NCBI RefSeq assembly: GCF_014171575.1
Contig: NZ_CP050453.1
Coordinates: forward strand, 1,178,001-1,242,000
Direction of reading: 5' to 3'
Length of the DNA: 64,000 bases
DNA from: Microbacterium sp. Se63.02b
GTDB lineage: Bacteria > Actinomycetota > Actinomycetes > Actinomycetales > Microbacteriaceae
The notes beneath the pieces were generated by a model. The model was not told where the DNA came from, did no database searches, and worked only from the letters and a program-made list of their open reading frames with translations. Below, piece after piece: positions 49,689 to 59,588 of this stretch. Position 1 is the first letter of the stretch; each line of letters starts with the position of its first letter. Both the position numbers and the translations under genes were made by a program.

Positions 49689-49700
49689 CGTCGGGAGCGG

Positions 49701-51221
49701 TCAGCCTCGCAGCAGCGATCGCAGCGACTGGATCGTGTCCGCCTCCGCCGGTGACTTGTCGTCCCGGTAGCCCTTCACCCTGGCGAAGCGCAGGGCGATG
49801 CCGCCTGGATATCGCGGAGAGCGCTGTACCCCGTCGATCGCGATCTCGACCACGATCTCCGGGCGCAGGAACACCGTGGATGCCGTGCGGTGCGTCTCAT
49901 GCTCGGGGAAGTGCTCCGTCTGCCAGCGCAGCAGCTCGTCGGTGAGACCCTTGAAGGTCTTGCCGACCATGACGAAGCCACCGGGGTCGGCGAACTCGCC
50001 TTCGGGATCGCGCGCTCCCAGGTGCAGGTTCGACAGCCAGCCTCGGCGTCGGCCCGATCCCCACTCCGCCCCCAGGACCACGAGGTCGAACGTCAGGACG
50101 GGCTTGACCTTGATCCAGGAGGAGCCGCGGCGGCCGGCGGCATAGGGCGCGTCGATCGCCTTGACCACGACCCCCGTGCCCCGCGGCGAGGGCGTCGAGC
50201 GACAGCTGCTCGGCGGCAGCGGGATCGTCGGTCACGACGCCGGGCATCCGCCAGTCTCCGGCCACGCGTTCGAGCTCTGACAGGCGTGTGACGAGAGGCT
50301 CGTCGAGCAGATCCCGCCCGTCGACGTGCAGCACGTCGAAGAACCAGGGCCGCAGCACGAGCTCACGTGACACCTCGGCGCCGAACCTCGACATGGTCTC
50401 CTGGAACGGGCGCGGCCCTCCGTCCTCATCGAGCGACAGCGTCTCGCCGTCGAGGATGAGGTCGTGTGCCGGCAGGGAGCGCACGATCTCGACGATCTCG
50501 GGCACACGGTGAGTGATGTCGGCCAGACTCCGGGTGTAGACGCCGACCTCGTCGCCACGGCGGTGCACCTGGATGCGGGCGCCGTCGAGCTTGTACTCGA
50601 CCGAGGCTTCGCCCGTGACCTCGAGCGCCGCCGAGGGACTCGCCGCCGTCGCCGCGAGCATGGGCAGGACCGGGCGACCGACCTGCAGCCCGACCGCCTC
50701 GAGCACACCGAGGGGTTCGGTCAGAGCGATGCGGGCGGTCTCGCCGAGGTCGCCCGAGAGCATCGCGGCGCGACGGACGACGGCGGTGGGCGTTCCGCTG
50801 CGCGGGCGATGGCATCGAGGAGCACGCCGGACAGGGCGCCGGTGCGCAGCTCGCCGAGCATCGCGCGCACCAGGAAGTCCCACTCCGTCGCCGTCGCCCG
50901 AGACGCGAGGTCGGCGAGGATCCCGGTGCGCGCCGCTGCGGAGCCCGTGCCGGATGCGGCAGCGAGGGCGTCGAGCGACGTGTCGACGTCGCCGACGGTC
51001 AGCGCGGACTCGTCGGCGTGCGCGATCTCGATGGTCGAGAGTCCGCGCCATCCGACGCCCAATCGTCCCTGGCGGGGCGCCGCGAGCAGGAGACCCGTCA
51101 CGGCGGGCAGTTCGGTCGGATCGGCGCGTGCGAGCAGGTCGGCGATGGCATCGATCTTGGCGAGCCGCGACGAGGTGGCCCCGACGCGGTCGGCGGTGGT
51201 GACGAGCTCTGCGAGCATCAT
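49701..51221 (-). CDS. ATP-dependent DNA ligase, LigB-like (frame breaks near 50800 and 50185)
   Basis: The N-terminal domain ([20 protein letters not shown] onwards) is the helical DNA-binding part, the nucleotidyltransferase domain has the active-site lysine in [20 protein letters not shown] (about residue 213), [13 protein letters not shown] and [17 protein letters not shown], and the OB domain follows after [20 protein letters not shown]. Three fragments are joined by breaks near 50800 (C run) and 50185 (AG or GG lost before [14 protein letters not shown]). About 506 residues. LigB-type enzymes seal nicks with ATP and are accessory to the NAD-dependent replicative ligase. It is not an operon partner of the paa genes by gap (154 bp). 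Confidence 0.88.
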
Positions 51222-51375
51222 CTGGGCATTCTCGCATCGAGGTCCGACATCCGCATCGCACCGGGCGCAGGCAGACGCGCCGGATCAGGCCGGTTCTCGG
51301 GAGAACTGCCTGATGCGGCGTGTTCGCCTGATGCGGCCGACGCGACGGGCGGGGCGGCAGCGGCGGAGGGCGTGC

Positions 51376-52146
51376 TCAGCGCCCGCGGAACTGCGGCTTG
51401 CGCTTCTCCTGGAACGCGGCGAACCCTTCGCGGTAGTCGTCGGTGTCGCACAGGGCGGCTTGCGCCGTGTTCTCGATGCCGACCGCGTCCCACAGCGTGA
51501 GCCGCTCATCGCGGATCCGTGCGATCAGGTCCTTGCTGGCGAGGAACGCCGCCGTGGCCCCGCGGGCGGCCGTGGTGGCGGCGTCCGTCGTCGCCTGTGT
51601 CACCTCGTCGTCCGGGAAGACCCGGGAGAACAAGCCGGACGCGACGGCCTCCGTGCCGCTCATGAGCCGGCCCGTGTAGATCAGGTCGAGCGTCTTGTGG
51701 GCGCCGAGTCGATCGAGGAAGAGGGCGTGCCCGCCGGAGTCGAGTGTCGCTCCCAGCGCGGCGAACGGGGAGCCGATCTTCGCGGACTCGGCGACGTAGA
51801 CCACGTCGGTCGCGATCAGCAGCCCGAGGCCGACGCCCAGGCATGCTCCGTGGGCGGCGGCGAACGTCGGCGCGGGGAACCGCGCCATGCGCTGCAGCAA
51901 CGGGGTCACGATGCCGCCCAGGTAGCCGAGCACGTCGTCGTCCCGGGGATCGACGCCCGAGATGTCGCGCCCGGCGCAGAACGCGCGTCCTTCGCCGCGG
52001 AGCACGAGGGCCCACACGCCCGCCGCCTCCGCAGCCTCGTAGGCCGCATCCAGCTCGCCCAGCGCCTGCTCGTCCAGTGCGTTCAGCTTCGCCGGCGCGT
52101 TCAGCACGATCGTCGCCACGTCGTCGGCGATGGTGAGATCGATCAT
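51376..52146 (-). CDS. Enoyl-CoA hydratase/isomerase of the phenylacetate pathway
   Basis: A 256-residue crotonase-fold protein: oxyanion-hole segments FCAGRDISGVDPRDD (about residues 56-70) and AHGACLGVGLGLLIATDVVY (about 98-117), then SPFAALGATLDSGGHALFL. In the Paa pathway such enzymes (PaaF/PaaG) isomerise the epoxide to an oxepin or hydrate enoyl-CoA intermediates; the presence of Asp-Ser-Gly in place of the usual Glu pair fits the PaaG/isomerase group better. It lies 12 nt after paaE on the same strand and ends the operon. Confidence 0.85.
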   Translation of the reverse strand: MIDLTIADDVATIVLNAPAKLNALDEQALGELDAAYEAAEAAGVWALVLRGEGRAFCAGRDISGVDPRDDDVLGYLGGIVTPLLQRMARFPAPTFAAAHGACLGVGLGLLIATDVVYVAESAKIGSPFAALGATLDSGGHALFLDRLGAHKTLDLIYTGRLMSGTEAVASGLFSRVFPDDEVTQATTDAATTAARGATAAFLASKDLIARIRDERLTLWDAVGIENTAQAALCDTDDYREGFAAFQEKRKPQFRGR

Positions 52147-52158
52147 CGGGGCTCCTGA

Positions 52159-53322
52159 TCAGACGTCGTAATCCACGACCACACGGTCGCTCGTCGGGTG
52201 GGACTGGCAGGTGAGCACGAACCCGCGCTCGAGCTCATCCGGCTCCAGGGCGTAGTTCTCCGTCATGATCACGCTGCCCTCCAGCACGCGTGCTCGACAG
52301 GTGCCGCACACCCCTCCGGCACATGCGAACGGAGCGTCAGGCCGCACGCGGAGCGCTGCGTTGAGCACCGACTCGTGGGCGTCGACCGGACTCTCCACGG
52401 TCGAGGAGACGCCGTCGAGGGTGACCTCGATGCGCACGGTCTTCTCGCCCGCCCGCACCTGCACCGGTCTGGCCGCGCGTGCCGGTTCGTCGCCGGTCGT
52501 GAACAGCTCGAAGCGGATGTGCGAGCGGTCGACGCCCTGGTCCGCCAGGACCTCGCGGCACAGGTCGACCAGGGCGAGCGGCCCGCACAGGAACCACTCG
52601 TCGACGGTCGTCGGCGGGATGAGGGCGTCGAGGATCGTGCGGAGCTTCTCCTCGTCGATACGACCGGAGAGCACCGGCGCGGTCCGCTGCTCGCGGGACA
52701 GCACATGGTGCAGCACGAGCCTGGTGGGGTAGCGGTCCTTGAGGTCGGCGAGGTCTTCGAGGAACATCACGTCGAGCGTCGCGCGGTTGGTGTACAGCAG
52801 CGTGAATCGGGAGGTGTCCGACCGGGTAAGGACGGTGTGCGCGAGCGCCATCAGCGGCGTGATGCCCGACCCCGCGGCGATGCCGACCACGTGCCGGTGA
52901 TCGAGGTCGTCGAGCCCCGAGGTGAAGGTGCCCTGCGGGCTCATGACGTCGATCTCGAATCCCGGGTGGAGTCCGGTCTGCGCCCAGGTCGAGAACAGTC
53001 CGCCCTCGTCGCGCTTCACCGCGACGCTCAGTCTCGTGTCCTGCCCGTCGTCCCTGTGCTCCGGTGCGCGGCACAACGAGTACGAGCGCCGCACCTCCAC
53101 ACCGTCGAGCGTGGTGCGCAGCGCGACATACTGCCCCCCGGAGATGGTCGTAGTCGTCGGCGAGGGCCGCGGGCACCGTGAAGGTCACCTCGACCGCATC
53201 GTCGGTGAGCGGGCGCACGTCTTCGACCGTGAGCGTGTGGAAGCGCGCGCGTGCGCGGGCGCCGTCGCACGCGCGGGCGTCGTGCGCGGCGTCGGTGCCG
53301 GGGCGGAGGTGAAGAGCGACAT
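52159..53322 (-). CDS. paaE: Phenylacetyl-CoA epoxidase reductase subunit (frame breaks near 53245 and 53148)
   Basis: The NAD(P)H reductase of the epoxidase. Fragments are: start MSLFTSAPAPTPRTTP, then FHTLTVEDVRPLTDDAVEVT, then QYVALRTTLDGVEVRRSYSL into the FAD/NAD domain (SPQGTFTSGL, GIAAGSGITPLMAL, EWFLCGPLALVD) and a C-terminal plant-type ferredoxin with Cys ligands in CAGGVCGTCRARV and LTCQSHP. The breaks lie in a GC repeat and in a run of six G. About 387 residues. It passes electrons to the di-iron centre of PaaA. It begins two bases after the paaD stop. Confidence 0.92.
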
Positions 53323-53323
53323 G

Positions 53324-53817
53324 TCAATGCACCTTGAAGTGGTCGAAGGGCTCGAGGCAGGCGCGGCACTCGAACAGGGCTTTGCACGAGGTGGAACCGA
53401 AGTGCGAGACCTCGCGGGTGTCGAGCGACCCGCAGCGCGGGCAGCGCACGCTCAGCGTCAGCCGGATCGGACCGCTCGACAACGCGGCACGGCCGGAGGG
53501 AGGCGCGATGCCGTACTCCGCGAGCTTGCTCTTGCCCGCCTCCGTCATCCAGTCCGTGGTCCACGCGGGGAGAGGACGAGGCGGACCTCCACCTCGTCGT
53601 AGCCCGCAGCGGTCAGGGCGAGGAGCACGTCGTCGCGGATGGTGTCCATGGCAGGGCAGCCGCTGTATGTCGGTGTGATGTCGACACGCACGCGGGAGCC
53701 TTCGACCTCGACGGCACGCAGCACGCCGAGGTCTTCGATCGTGAGCACCGGCACCTCGGGGTCGGGAACAGCGGCGGCGATGGCCCACGCGTCCTGGGTG
53801 GGAGTGCGGGTCACCAT
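53324..53817 (-). CDS. paaD: Phenylacetyl-CoA epoxidase maturation subunit (frame break near 53570)
   Basis: A DUF59/MIP18-type protein needed to mature the PaaE cluster. The N-terminal DUF59 region reads VPDPEVPVLTIEDLGVLRAV and TPTYSGCPAMDTIRDDVLLA (about residues 17-65). Near 53570 a CCCC run has lost one C; the restored frame gives RLVLSPAWTTDWMTEAGKSK. The C-terminus carries a zinc ribbon, CPRCGSLDTREVSHFGST with CKALFECRACLEPF. About 164 residues. The start at 53817 lies inside the last codons of paaC. Confidence 0.92.
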
Positions 53818-54647
53818 GATGCCCCCGGATGCCGTCGTGCGAGCACCTGCATCTCGGCGAGGATGTGCCCGAGCGGCGTGGCGTGCGCGCCCCGTCGACC
53901 ACCGGCGGACGAAGCGGCGACGGCGGGCGTCACCACCTCGGCTTCGGCGAAGACCGTCTCGACCACCCGGTCGAATCCGACGCGGAGGGTCGACGGGCGC
54001 ACGGCCGCATCGCCGAGGCGGTCGATCAGGTCGTCGTCGCGGAACAGCTCGTCGACGTACGGCCAGACGTCGCCGATCGCGCGGATCATCCGCGTGCGGG
54101 ACTCCTCGGTGCCGCCGGCGAGGCGCAGCACCCACTGCACGGCGTGGTCGCGGTGGTAGTCGACCTCCTTGAGCGACTTCTCGGCGATCGCCGCGAAGGT
54201 CGCGTCGCTGCTCGCGCGCAGCGCGGCGTAGAGCTCGAACATGTACGTGGCGACCACGAACTGCCGGGCGATCGTCTGGGCGAAGTCGCCGTTGGGCTGC
54301 TGCACGATCCATGCGCAGCGGAACTCGGGCTCGTCGCGGAAGAACGCGAGCTCGTCTTCGCTGCGGCCGTCGTACGAGCCGGCATAGTGCAGGAAAGACC
54401 TGGCGTGACCGAGGAGGTCGAGGGCGATGTTGCCCAGCGCCACATCCTCCTCCAGCTCGGGAGCACGGGAGATCCACGCACCCAGCTGTTGCGAGAGGAT
54501 CAGCGCATCGTCGCCGAGCCGCATGGCGTACTCGGCGACGTCGGCCGACGCGGCGACCGCCCCGGTTCCCGACAGCTCCTGCGAGAGGCGGAGCTCGTCG
54601 ACGGAGACGTCGCCGTGGACGTCGAGGTCGTCAGGCGCGGCGCTCAC
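53811..54647 (-). CDS. paaC: Phenylacetyl-CoA epoxidase structural subunit C
   Basis: A 278-residue ferritin-like helical protein that holds PaaA in the PaaAC core. Motifs are GDDALILSQQLGAWISRAPE (about residues 44-63), LLGHARSFLHYAGSYDGRSE (about 78-97), ATYMFELYAAL and SLKEVDYHRDHAVQWVLRLA. It starts with GTG at 54647, overlapping the paaB stop by four bases. Confidence 0.95.
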   Translation of the reverse strand: MSAAPDDLDVHGDVSVDELRLSQELSGTGAVAASADVAEYAMRLGDDALILSQQLGAWISRAPELEEDVALGNIALDLLGHARSFLHYAGSYDGRSEDELAFFRDEPEFRCAWIVQQPNGDFAQTIARQFVVATYMFELYAALRASSDATFAAIAEKSLKEVDYHRDHAVQWVLRLAGGTEESRTRMIRAIGDVWPYVDELFRDDDLIDRLGDAAVRPSTLRVGFDRVVETVFAEAEVVTPAVAASSAGGRRGAHATPLGHILAEMQVLARRHPGASW

Positions 54648-54949
54648 AGGTGCGGCACTCCCTCGGAGGCCGTGTAGTACACCGCGTGCCGGTAGTTCTT
54701 GCCTGCGGGGCTCTCGAAGTACGCGCCCTTGGCGTCGGGGTCGCTCGTGGTGATCGCCTCGGCCGGAGCGACCCAGATCGAGACGCCCTCACCGCGACGG
54801 GTGTAGAGGTCACGGGCGTTGCGGATCGCCATCTCGGCATCGGGGGCGTGCAGGGAACCCACATGCACGTGGCTCAGCCCGCGGTTCGCACGGACGAACA
54901 CCTCCCACAGCGGCCACGGCTCGCGCTCGTCTGCTCCCGGCGTCGTCAT
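54644..54949 (-). CDS. paaB: Phenylacetyl-CoA epoxidase subunit B
   Basis: A 101-residue small subunit of the epoxidase: WPLWEVFVRANRGLSHVHVG (about residues 12-31), MAIRNARDLYTRRGEGVSIW and SPAGKNYRHAVYYT are all conserved. PaaB bridges the PaaAC heterodimers. ATG at 54949 overlaps the paaA stop by one base; the usual length is about 95-105 residues. Confidence 0.95.
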   Translation of the reverse strand: MTTPGADEREPWPLWEVFVRANRGLSHVHVGSLHAPDAEMAIRNARDLYTRRGEGVSIWVAPAEAITTSDPDAKGAYFESPAGKNYRHAVYYTASEGVPHL

Positions 54950-55923
54950 CACGCCACCGCCTTCGCCTTCAACGCCTGTTTGCGGGCGTACTCGGCTGCG
55001 GCCTCGCGCACCCATGCGCCTTCCTCGTGCGCCGTGCGGCGGCGCTCCAGGCGCTCGGCGTTGCAGGGTCCGTTGCCGCGCAGCACCTCGAAGAACTCGT
55101 CCCAGTCGATCTCTCCGATCGCGTACTCCCCGGTCGTCTCATCGAAGCGCAGGTCGGGGTCGGGAAGCGTGACGCCGAGGATCTCGGCCTGGGGCACCAG
55201 CATCCCCACGAAGCGCTGACGCAGCTCGTCGTTCGAGAACCGCTTGATCTTCCACTTCATCGACTGCGCCGAGTTGGGTGACTGGTCGTCGGGCGGTCCG
55301 AACATCGCCAGGCTCGGCCAGTACCAGCGGTTCACCGCGTCCTGCGCCATCCGCCGCTGCTCCTCTGTTCCGCGCATGAGCGTGAGGAGGATCTCGAAGC
55401 CCTGCCGCTGATGGAAAGACTCCTCCTTGCAGACGCGGACCATGGCCCGGCCGTAGGGTCCGTACGACGCACGGCACAGCGGCACCTGGTTGCAGATCGC
55501 CGCACCGTCGACGAGCCACCCGATGGCCCCCATGTCGGCCCAGGTCGGGGTGGGGTAGTTGAAGATCGACGAGTACTTGGCCGTGCCGCTGATGAGCTGG
55601 TCCATCATCTCGTCGCGGGTCGCGCCCAGGGTCTGCGCGGCGGAGTAGAGGTAGAGCCCGTGGCCCGCCTCGTCCTGCACCTTCGCCATGAGGATCGCCT
55701 TGCGCTTGAGGCTCGGTGCGCGCGTGATCCAGTTCCCCTCCGGCTGCATCCCGATGATCTCGGAGTGCGCATGCTGGGAGATCTGTCTGATCAGGGTCTT
55801 GCGGTAGGCATCGGGCATCCAGTCGCGAGGCTCGATGCGCTGCTCGTTCGCGATGAGCTCGTCGAACAGGCGCTCCTCGTCGGAGATCTCGCCCACCAGG
55901 GACAGGTCTGCAGGACTGGTCAT
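54949..55923 (-). CDS. paaA: Phenylacetyl-CoA epoxidase catalytic subunit A
   Basis: A 324-residue di-iron oxygenase that epoxidises the aromatic ring of phenylacetyl-CoA. Iron ligands appear in [36 protein letters not shown] (about residues 82-99) and [18 protein letters not shown] (about 159-176). The CoA-binding KRKAILMAK segment is present. It heads the operon paaABCDE-hydratase, with a TetR-like operator just upstream. No ligase (paaK) or thioesterase lies in this window. Confidence 0.96.
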   Translation of the reverse strand: MTSPADLSLVGEISDEERLFDELIANEQRIEPRDWMPDAYRKTLIRQISQHAHSEIIGMQPEGNWITRAPSLKRKAILMAKVQDEAGHGLYLYSAAQTLGATRDEMMDQLISGTAKYSSIFNYPTPTWADMGAIGWLVDGAAICNQVPLCRASYGPYGRAMVRVCKEESFHQRQGFEILLTLMRGTEEQRRMAQDAVNRWYWPSLAMFGPPDDQSPNSAQSMKWKIKRFSNDELRQRFVGMLVPQAEILGVTLPDPDLRFDETTGEYAIGEIDWDEFFEVLRGNGPCNAERLERRRTAHEEGAWVREAAAEYARKQALKAKAVA

Positions 55924-55950
55924 CTTCGACTCCTCGGCATCCGGTCTTCT

Positions 55951-55972
55951 TTACTGACCGATCGTTAGGTAA
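55951..55972. promoter_or_regulatory. PaaR-like operator upstream of paaA
   Basis: A 22-bp imperfect dyad begins TTACTGACCG and ends GTTAGGTAA around a central CGATCG-like core; 16 of 22 positions are symmetric. It lies 28 bp before the paaA ATG. TetR-type PaaR repressors bind comparable sites at paa operons and release them with phenylacetyl-CoA. The regulator gene itself is not in view. Confidence 0.6.
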
Positions 55973-56009
55973 TTCTGACACACGGGATGAGCGGATTCAA
56001 GACGGACGC

Positions 56010-56429
56010 TCAGCGCGAGCGGGAGATCAGCTCGAGCAGTGCGCGGCCGTACGCCTCGGAGGGGTCGGGGTGCTCGAACGAGAGGAGGTCGCCGGCGATG
56101 TCGACGTCGACGCGGAACGTGTCGTCGAGGCGCATCAGAGCGCGGAACGTTCCGCGCAGGAGTTCGCGCAGCTGATCCTCCCTCGGCAGCCACACCGCCT
56201 CGGCGAGGGTCACGGCATCGAGCGCCCATTCCGTGGTGCCGTTGAACGCCAGATCGGTGCCTGTCGGTGTGCGTCGGGCCTCGATCGTCATCTCGCTCAC
56301 CGTGAAGACGTCGGCTTCCGCTTCGAGCTCCACGTCGTCCGACAGGTCGAGCTGGAAGCGGTCGCCCTCGGCCGGGTGCCAGACGAGTCCGGCATCTCGC
56401 AGCGTGACGGCGAGCTCGCGTGTGATCAT
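56010..56429 (-). CDS. Conserved actinobacterial protein of unknown function
   Basis: A 139-residue soluble acidic protein: ITRELAVTLRDAGLVWHPAE, EADVFTVSEMTIE, FNGTTEWALDAVTLAEAVWL and LPREDQLRELLRGTFRALMR. I recognise the pattern from many actinobacterial genomes, where it is often labelled a pilus assembly protein without evidence. There are no membrane or catalytic motifs. It diverges from the recQ gene and shows no functional link with the paa operon. Confidence 0.75.
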   Translation of the reverse strand: MITRELAVTLRDAGLVWHPAEGDRFQLDLSDDVELEAEADVFTVSEMTIEARRTPTGTDLAFNGTTEWALDAVTLAEAVWLPREDQLRELLRGTFRALMRLDDTFRVDVDIAGDLLSFEHPDPSEAYGRALLELISRSR

Positions 56430-56522
56430 CCCCTCACGCTAGACGACGAGGACGTGCCCGCCGTTCCCCGCTCCCTGTGCGAGCCCGGACCACGTGTCGG
56501 CGGGGTGGGGCAGAGTGGAGGG

Positions 56523-58644
56523 ATGACCTCCGCCGCTCCCTCCGCCACCCGCGACGCCGCACGGGCGGCGCTGCGCGAACTCGTCGGCCGCGCGGACGCC
56601 GACTTCCACGACGGGCAGTACGAGGCGATCGAGGCGCTGGTCGAAGGGCGTCGCCGCGCTCTCGTCGTGCAGCGGACGGGGTGGGGCAAGTCGGCCGTGT
56701 ACTTCGTGGCGACGCTGCTGCTGCGGCGCGAGGGCGCGGGCCCGACCGTGCTGGTCTCGCCGCTGCTCGCCCTCATGCGCGACCAGATCGCTGCGGCCGA
56801 ACGAGCCGGCGTGCGCGCGGTCGCGATCAACTCCACCAATGCGCACGAGTGGACCGACGTTCTCGCGCGACTCGACCGCGACGAGGTCGATGTGCTGCTG
56901 GTGTCGCCCGAGCGCCTCAACAATCCCGCCTTCCGGGAGCAGCAGCTGCCGGCTCTCGTCCGCCGCATCGGCATGCTCGTGGTCGACGAGGCGCACTGCA
57001 TCAGCGACTGGGGCACGACTTCCGTCCCGACTACCGACGCCTGCGAGACCTGATCGCGCAGATGCCCGCCGACGTGCCGGTGCTCGCGACCACGGCGACC
57101 GCGAACAGCCGCGTGGTCGCCGACGTCGCCGAGCAACTGGGCGCCCTCCATAAGGGAGGCGGGGAGGAGGCCGAACCGGTGCTCACGATCCGCGGGCCGC
57201 TCGCCCGGACGTCGCTCCGGCTGGGCGTGCTGCGGTTGCGCGATTCGGCGAGTCGTCTGGCATGGCTGCTGAGTCACCTCGACGACCTCCCGGGTTCCGG
57301 CATCATCTACACCCTCACCGTGGCGGCGGCCGTCGACACCGCCCGACTGCTGCGCGACCACGGCCACGATGTCCGCGCGTACACGGGGCAGACCGACACC
57401 GACGAGCGCGCCGAGTCGGAGGGGATGCTCAAGCGCAACGAGGTCAAGGCGCTGGTCGCGACGAGTGCGCTCGGCATGGGGTTCGACAAGCCGGATCTCG
57501 GATTCGTCCTGCACCTCGGCGCCCCCTCGTCGCCCGTCGCGTACTACCAGCAGGTCGGACGCGCCGGTCGTGCCAGCGAGAGCGCCGACGTGCTGCTGCT
57601 GCCGGGCGTCGAGGATCGCGACATCTGGCACTACTTCGCGACGGCGTCGATGCCGGATCGGGAGCGTGCGGAACGGGTGATCGCGGCACTCGGAGAGGCT
57701 CCGACCTCCACCCCCGCCCTCGAGGCGATGGTCGACATCCGCCGCACGCCGCTGGAGCTGCTGCTCAAGGTGCTCGACGTCGACGGGGCCGTGCGACGCG
57801 TGCAGGGCGGGTGGGTCGCGACGGGAGAGCCGTGGACGTACGATGCGGACCGCTACGAGCGCATCGCCGCCGAGCGGGTCGCCGAGCAGCAGCACATGAT
57901 CGAGTACGAGCAGACGGACGCCTGCCGCATGGAGTTCCTGCAGCGTGCGCTCGACGACGACACGGCTGCCCCGTGCGGGAGGTGCGACAACTGCGCCGGC
58001 GCGTGGTTCCCCCGTGAGATCGGGGAGGCGGCGAGCACACAGGCCGCCGAGTCTCTCGACCGGGTCGGGGTGCCGATCGAGCCCCGCCGCGCCTGGCCCA
58101 CGGGAGCCGAGCGACTCGACGTGCCCGTGAAGGGGCGCATCCCCGCGGAGGAACAGGCGGTCGAGGGGAGGGCGCTGGCGCGGCTCACCGACCTGGGCTG
58201 GGGTGGGACGCTCCGTGAGATGTTCGCGGCGGGCGCCGTCGATGCTCCCGTGACGCCGTCTGTGCTGCAGGGGTGCATCCGGGTGCTCGCGGGATGGGAG
58301 TGGGCGGAGCGTCCGGTCGCGGTCGTCGCGATGCCTTCGCGGTCGCATCCGCTGCTGGTCGACTCCCTGGCACGAGGTCTCGCCGAGATCGGACGACTGC
58401 CGTACCTCGGGCGCTCGCTCCCGTCGGGGGTGGCCCGACGGGTCAGCCGGGTGGCAACAGCGTGTTCCGTCTCGCCGGGCTCTGGGATCGGTTCAGCGCC
58501 GCGCACCTCGACGTTCCGGCCGGCCCCGTGCTGCTCGTGGACGATCTGGTCGACAGCAGGTGGACGATGACGGTGGCAGCGCGCGTGCTCCGGCAGGCCG
58601 GGGCCACGGCGGTGCTGCCCTTCGCTCTCGCGGTGCGCGGCTGA
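56523..58644 (+). CDS. recQ: RecQ-family ATP-dependent DNA helicase with C-terminal phosphoribosyltransferase-like domain (frame breaks near 57013 and 58410)
   Basis: A superfamily-2 3'-5' helicase of about 706 residues. Walker A RTGWGKSAVYF is near residue 58, Walker B VVDEAHCISDWG near 158, then after the first break DFRPDYRRLRDLI, and motif VI in QQVGRAGRASESADVLLL. A four-Cys zinc segment (CRMEFLQ, CGRCDNCAG) follows near 490. The last 130 residues, after the second break, form a PRTase-like fold ending VLLVDDLVDSRWTMTVAARV. Actinobacterial RecQ proteins often carry this tail; its task is not known. Breaks lie at CTGGGGCAC and CTCGGGCGC. Confidence 0.9.
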
Positions 58645-58665
58645 GCGGAGGGCGCAGCGGCGGTC

Positions 58666-59433
58666 TCATTCGTCGGCCGGGGCGACGCGGGGCGGCCAGG
58701 TGGTCGCGCCGAGTTCGCGCGAGATGTTCCTGGCGGTCTCGCGGAGAGCGTTGAGGATCGCATCGGAGGCGGGCGTCTGCGAGGTCGGCAGCACCACGGC
58801 GACCGCGGCGACGATGTCGTTGGAGGCGTCGGCGACGGGTGCGGCCAGAGACGATTCGCCCAGCACCGCTTCGTCGAACTCGCCCGCCGTACCGCGCTCG
58901 GCGATCGCGGGCAGCTCCAGCGTCACGCGGGCGATGTCGGTGATGGTGTCACCGGTGAGGCTGCGCAGCGGCTGGGCGAACACGTTCTGCTGGAAGCCGA
59001 GGTCGTATGCGAGCAGCACCTTGCCCATCGCCGAGGCGTGCGCGGGGATCGCGACGCCGGTCTCCAGCATCTGCTGGCTGTCGTCGGGGCGCAGGTTGTG
59101 GTGGATGACGAGGACGTCGGTGAAGTGCGGGGCGCCGAGGCGCACCGAGAGGTTCGTGCGGCGGGCGAGCTCCTGCGTCCAGCGCATCGCCCTGGCGCGC
59201 ACGTCGAGGGTGTCGAGGTACACGTTGCTCAGGCGCAGCAACGTGGGTCCGAGCATGTAGCGCTGGCCGCCGCGCTCCTTCGCGACGAGTCCGTGCGAAC
59301 GCAGCGACTTCACGATTCCGTGCACGGTCGACGGCGGCAGGCTCAGGGCGGCCGCGAGGTCGGTGATGCCGAGATGGCGTGCTCCCTGGAGCAGTTCGAG
59401 GATCTTCGCCGCGCGGTCGATCGCCTGGATCAC
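58666..59433 (-). CDS. IclR-family regulator of the dha operon
   Basis: A 255-residue regulator. The winged helix covers about residues 1-65 (IQAIDRAAKILELLQGARHL, GITDLAAALSLPPSTVHGIV) and the effector domain carries LSVRLGAPHFTDVLVIHH and PAHASAMGKVLLAYDLG. It diverges from dhaK with 155 bp between the starts, where two dyads and a good promoter lie. It is therefore the probable regulator of dihydroxyacetone use, responding to glycerol or dihydroxyacetone; this is inferred from position. Confidence 0.87.
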   Translation of the reverse strand: MIQAIDRAAKILELLQGARHLGITDLAAALSLPPSTVHGIVKSLRSHGLVAKERGGQRYMLGPTLLRLSNVYLDTLDVRARAMRWTQELARRTNLSVRLGAPHFTDVLVIHHNLRPDDSQQMLETGVAIPAHASAMGKVLLAYDLGFQQNVFAQPLRSLTGDTITDIARVTLELPAIAERGTAGEFDEAVLGESSLAAPVADASNDIVAAVAVVLPTSQTPASDAILNALRETARNISRELGATTWPPRVAPADE

Positions 59434-59496
59434 GGGAGCCCTCCTTCCGGTGCGTCGTCGAGCCGGTGCAGATCGAGCCGGGCTTCAGGATCGATC

Positions 59497-59563
59497 TTGA
59501 CAACCCGGCAGGCCCCGAGCATATTCGACATTAACGAATTGCTTTCCGATTTTTGCGAAAATC
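59497..59563 (+). promoter_or_regulatory. Promoter and operator dyads of dhaKLM
   Basis: TTGACA (59497-59502) and CATATT (59520-59525) are 17 bp apart. A dyad ATTCG-n7-CGAAT (59523-59539) covers the -10 and start region and a second, GATTTT-TGCG-AAAATC (59548-59563), follows 25 bp further on. Either can be the site of the divergent IclR regulator. AAAGGAG lies before the dhaK ATG. Confidence 0.7.
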
Positions 59564-59588
59564 ACGATGGATCAAAGGAGATCGAACG

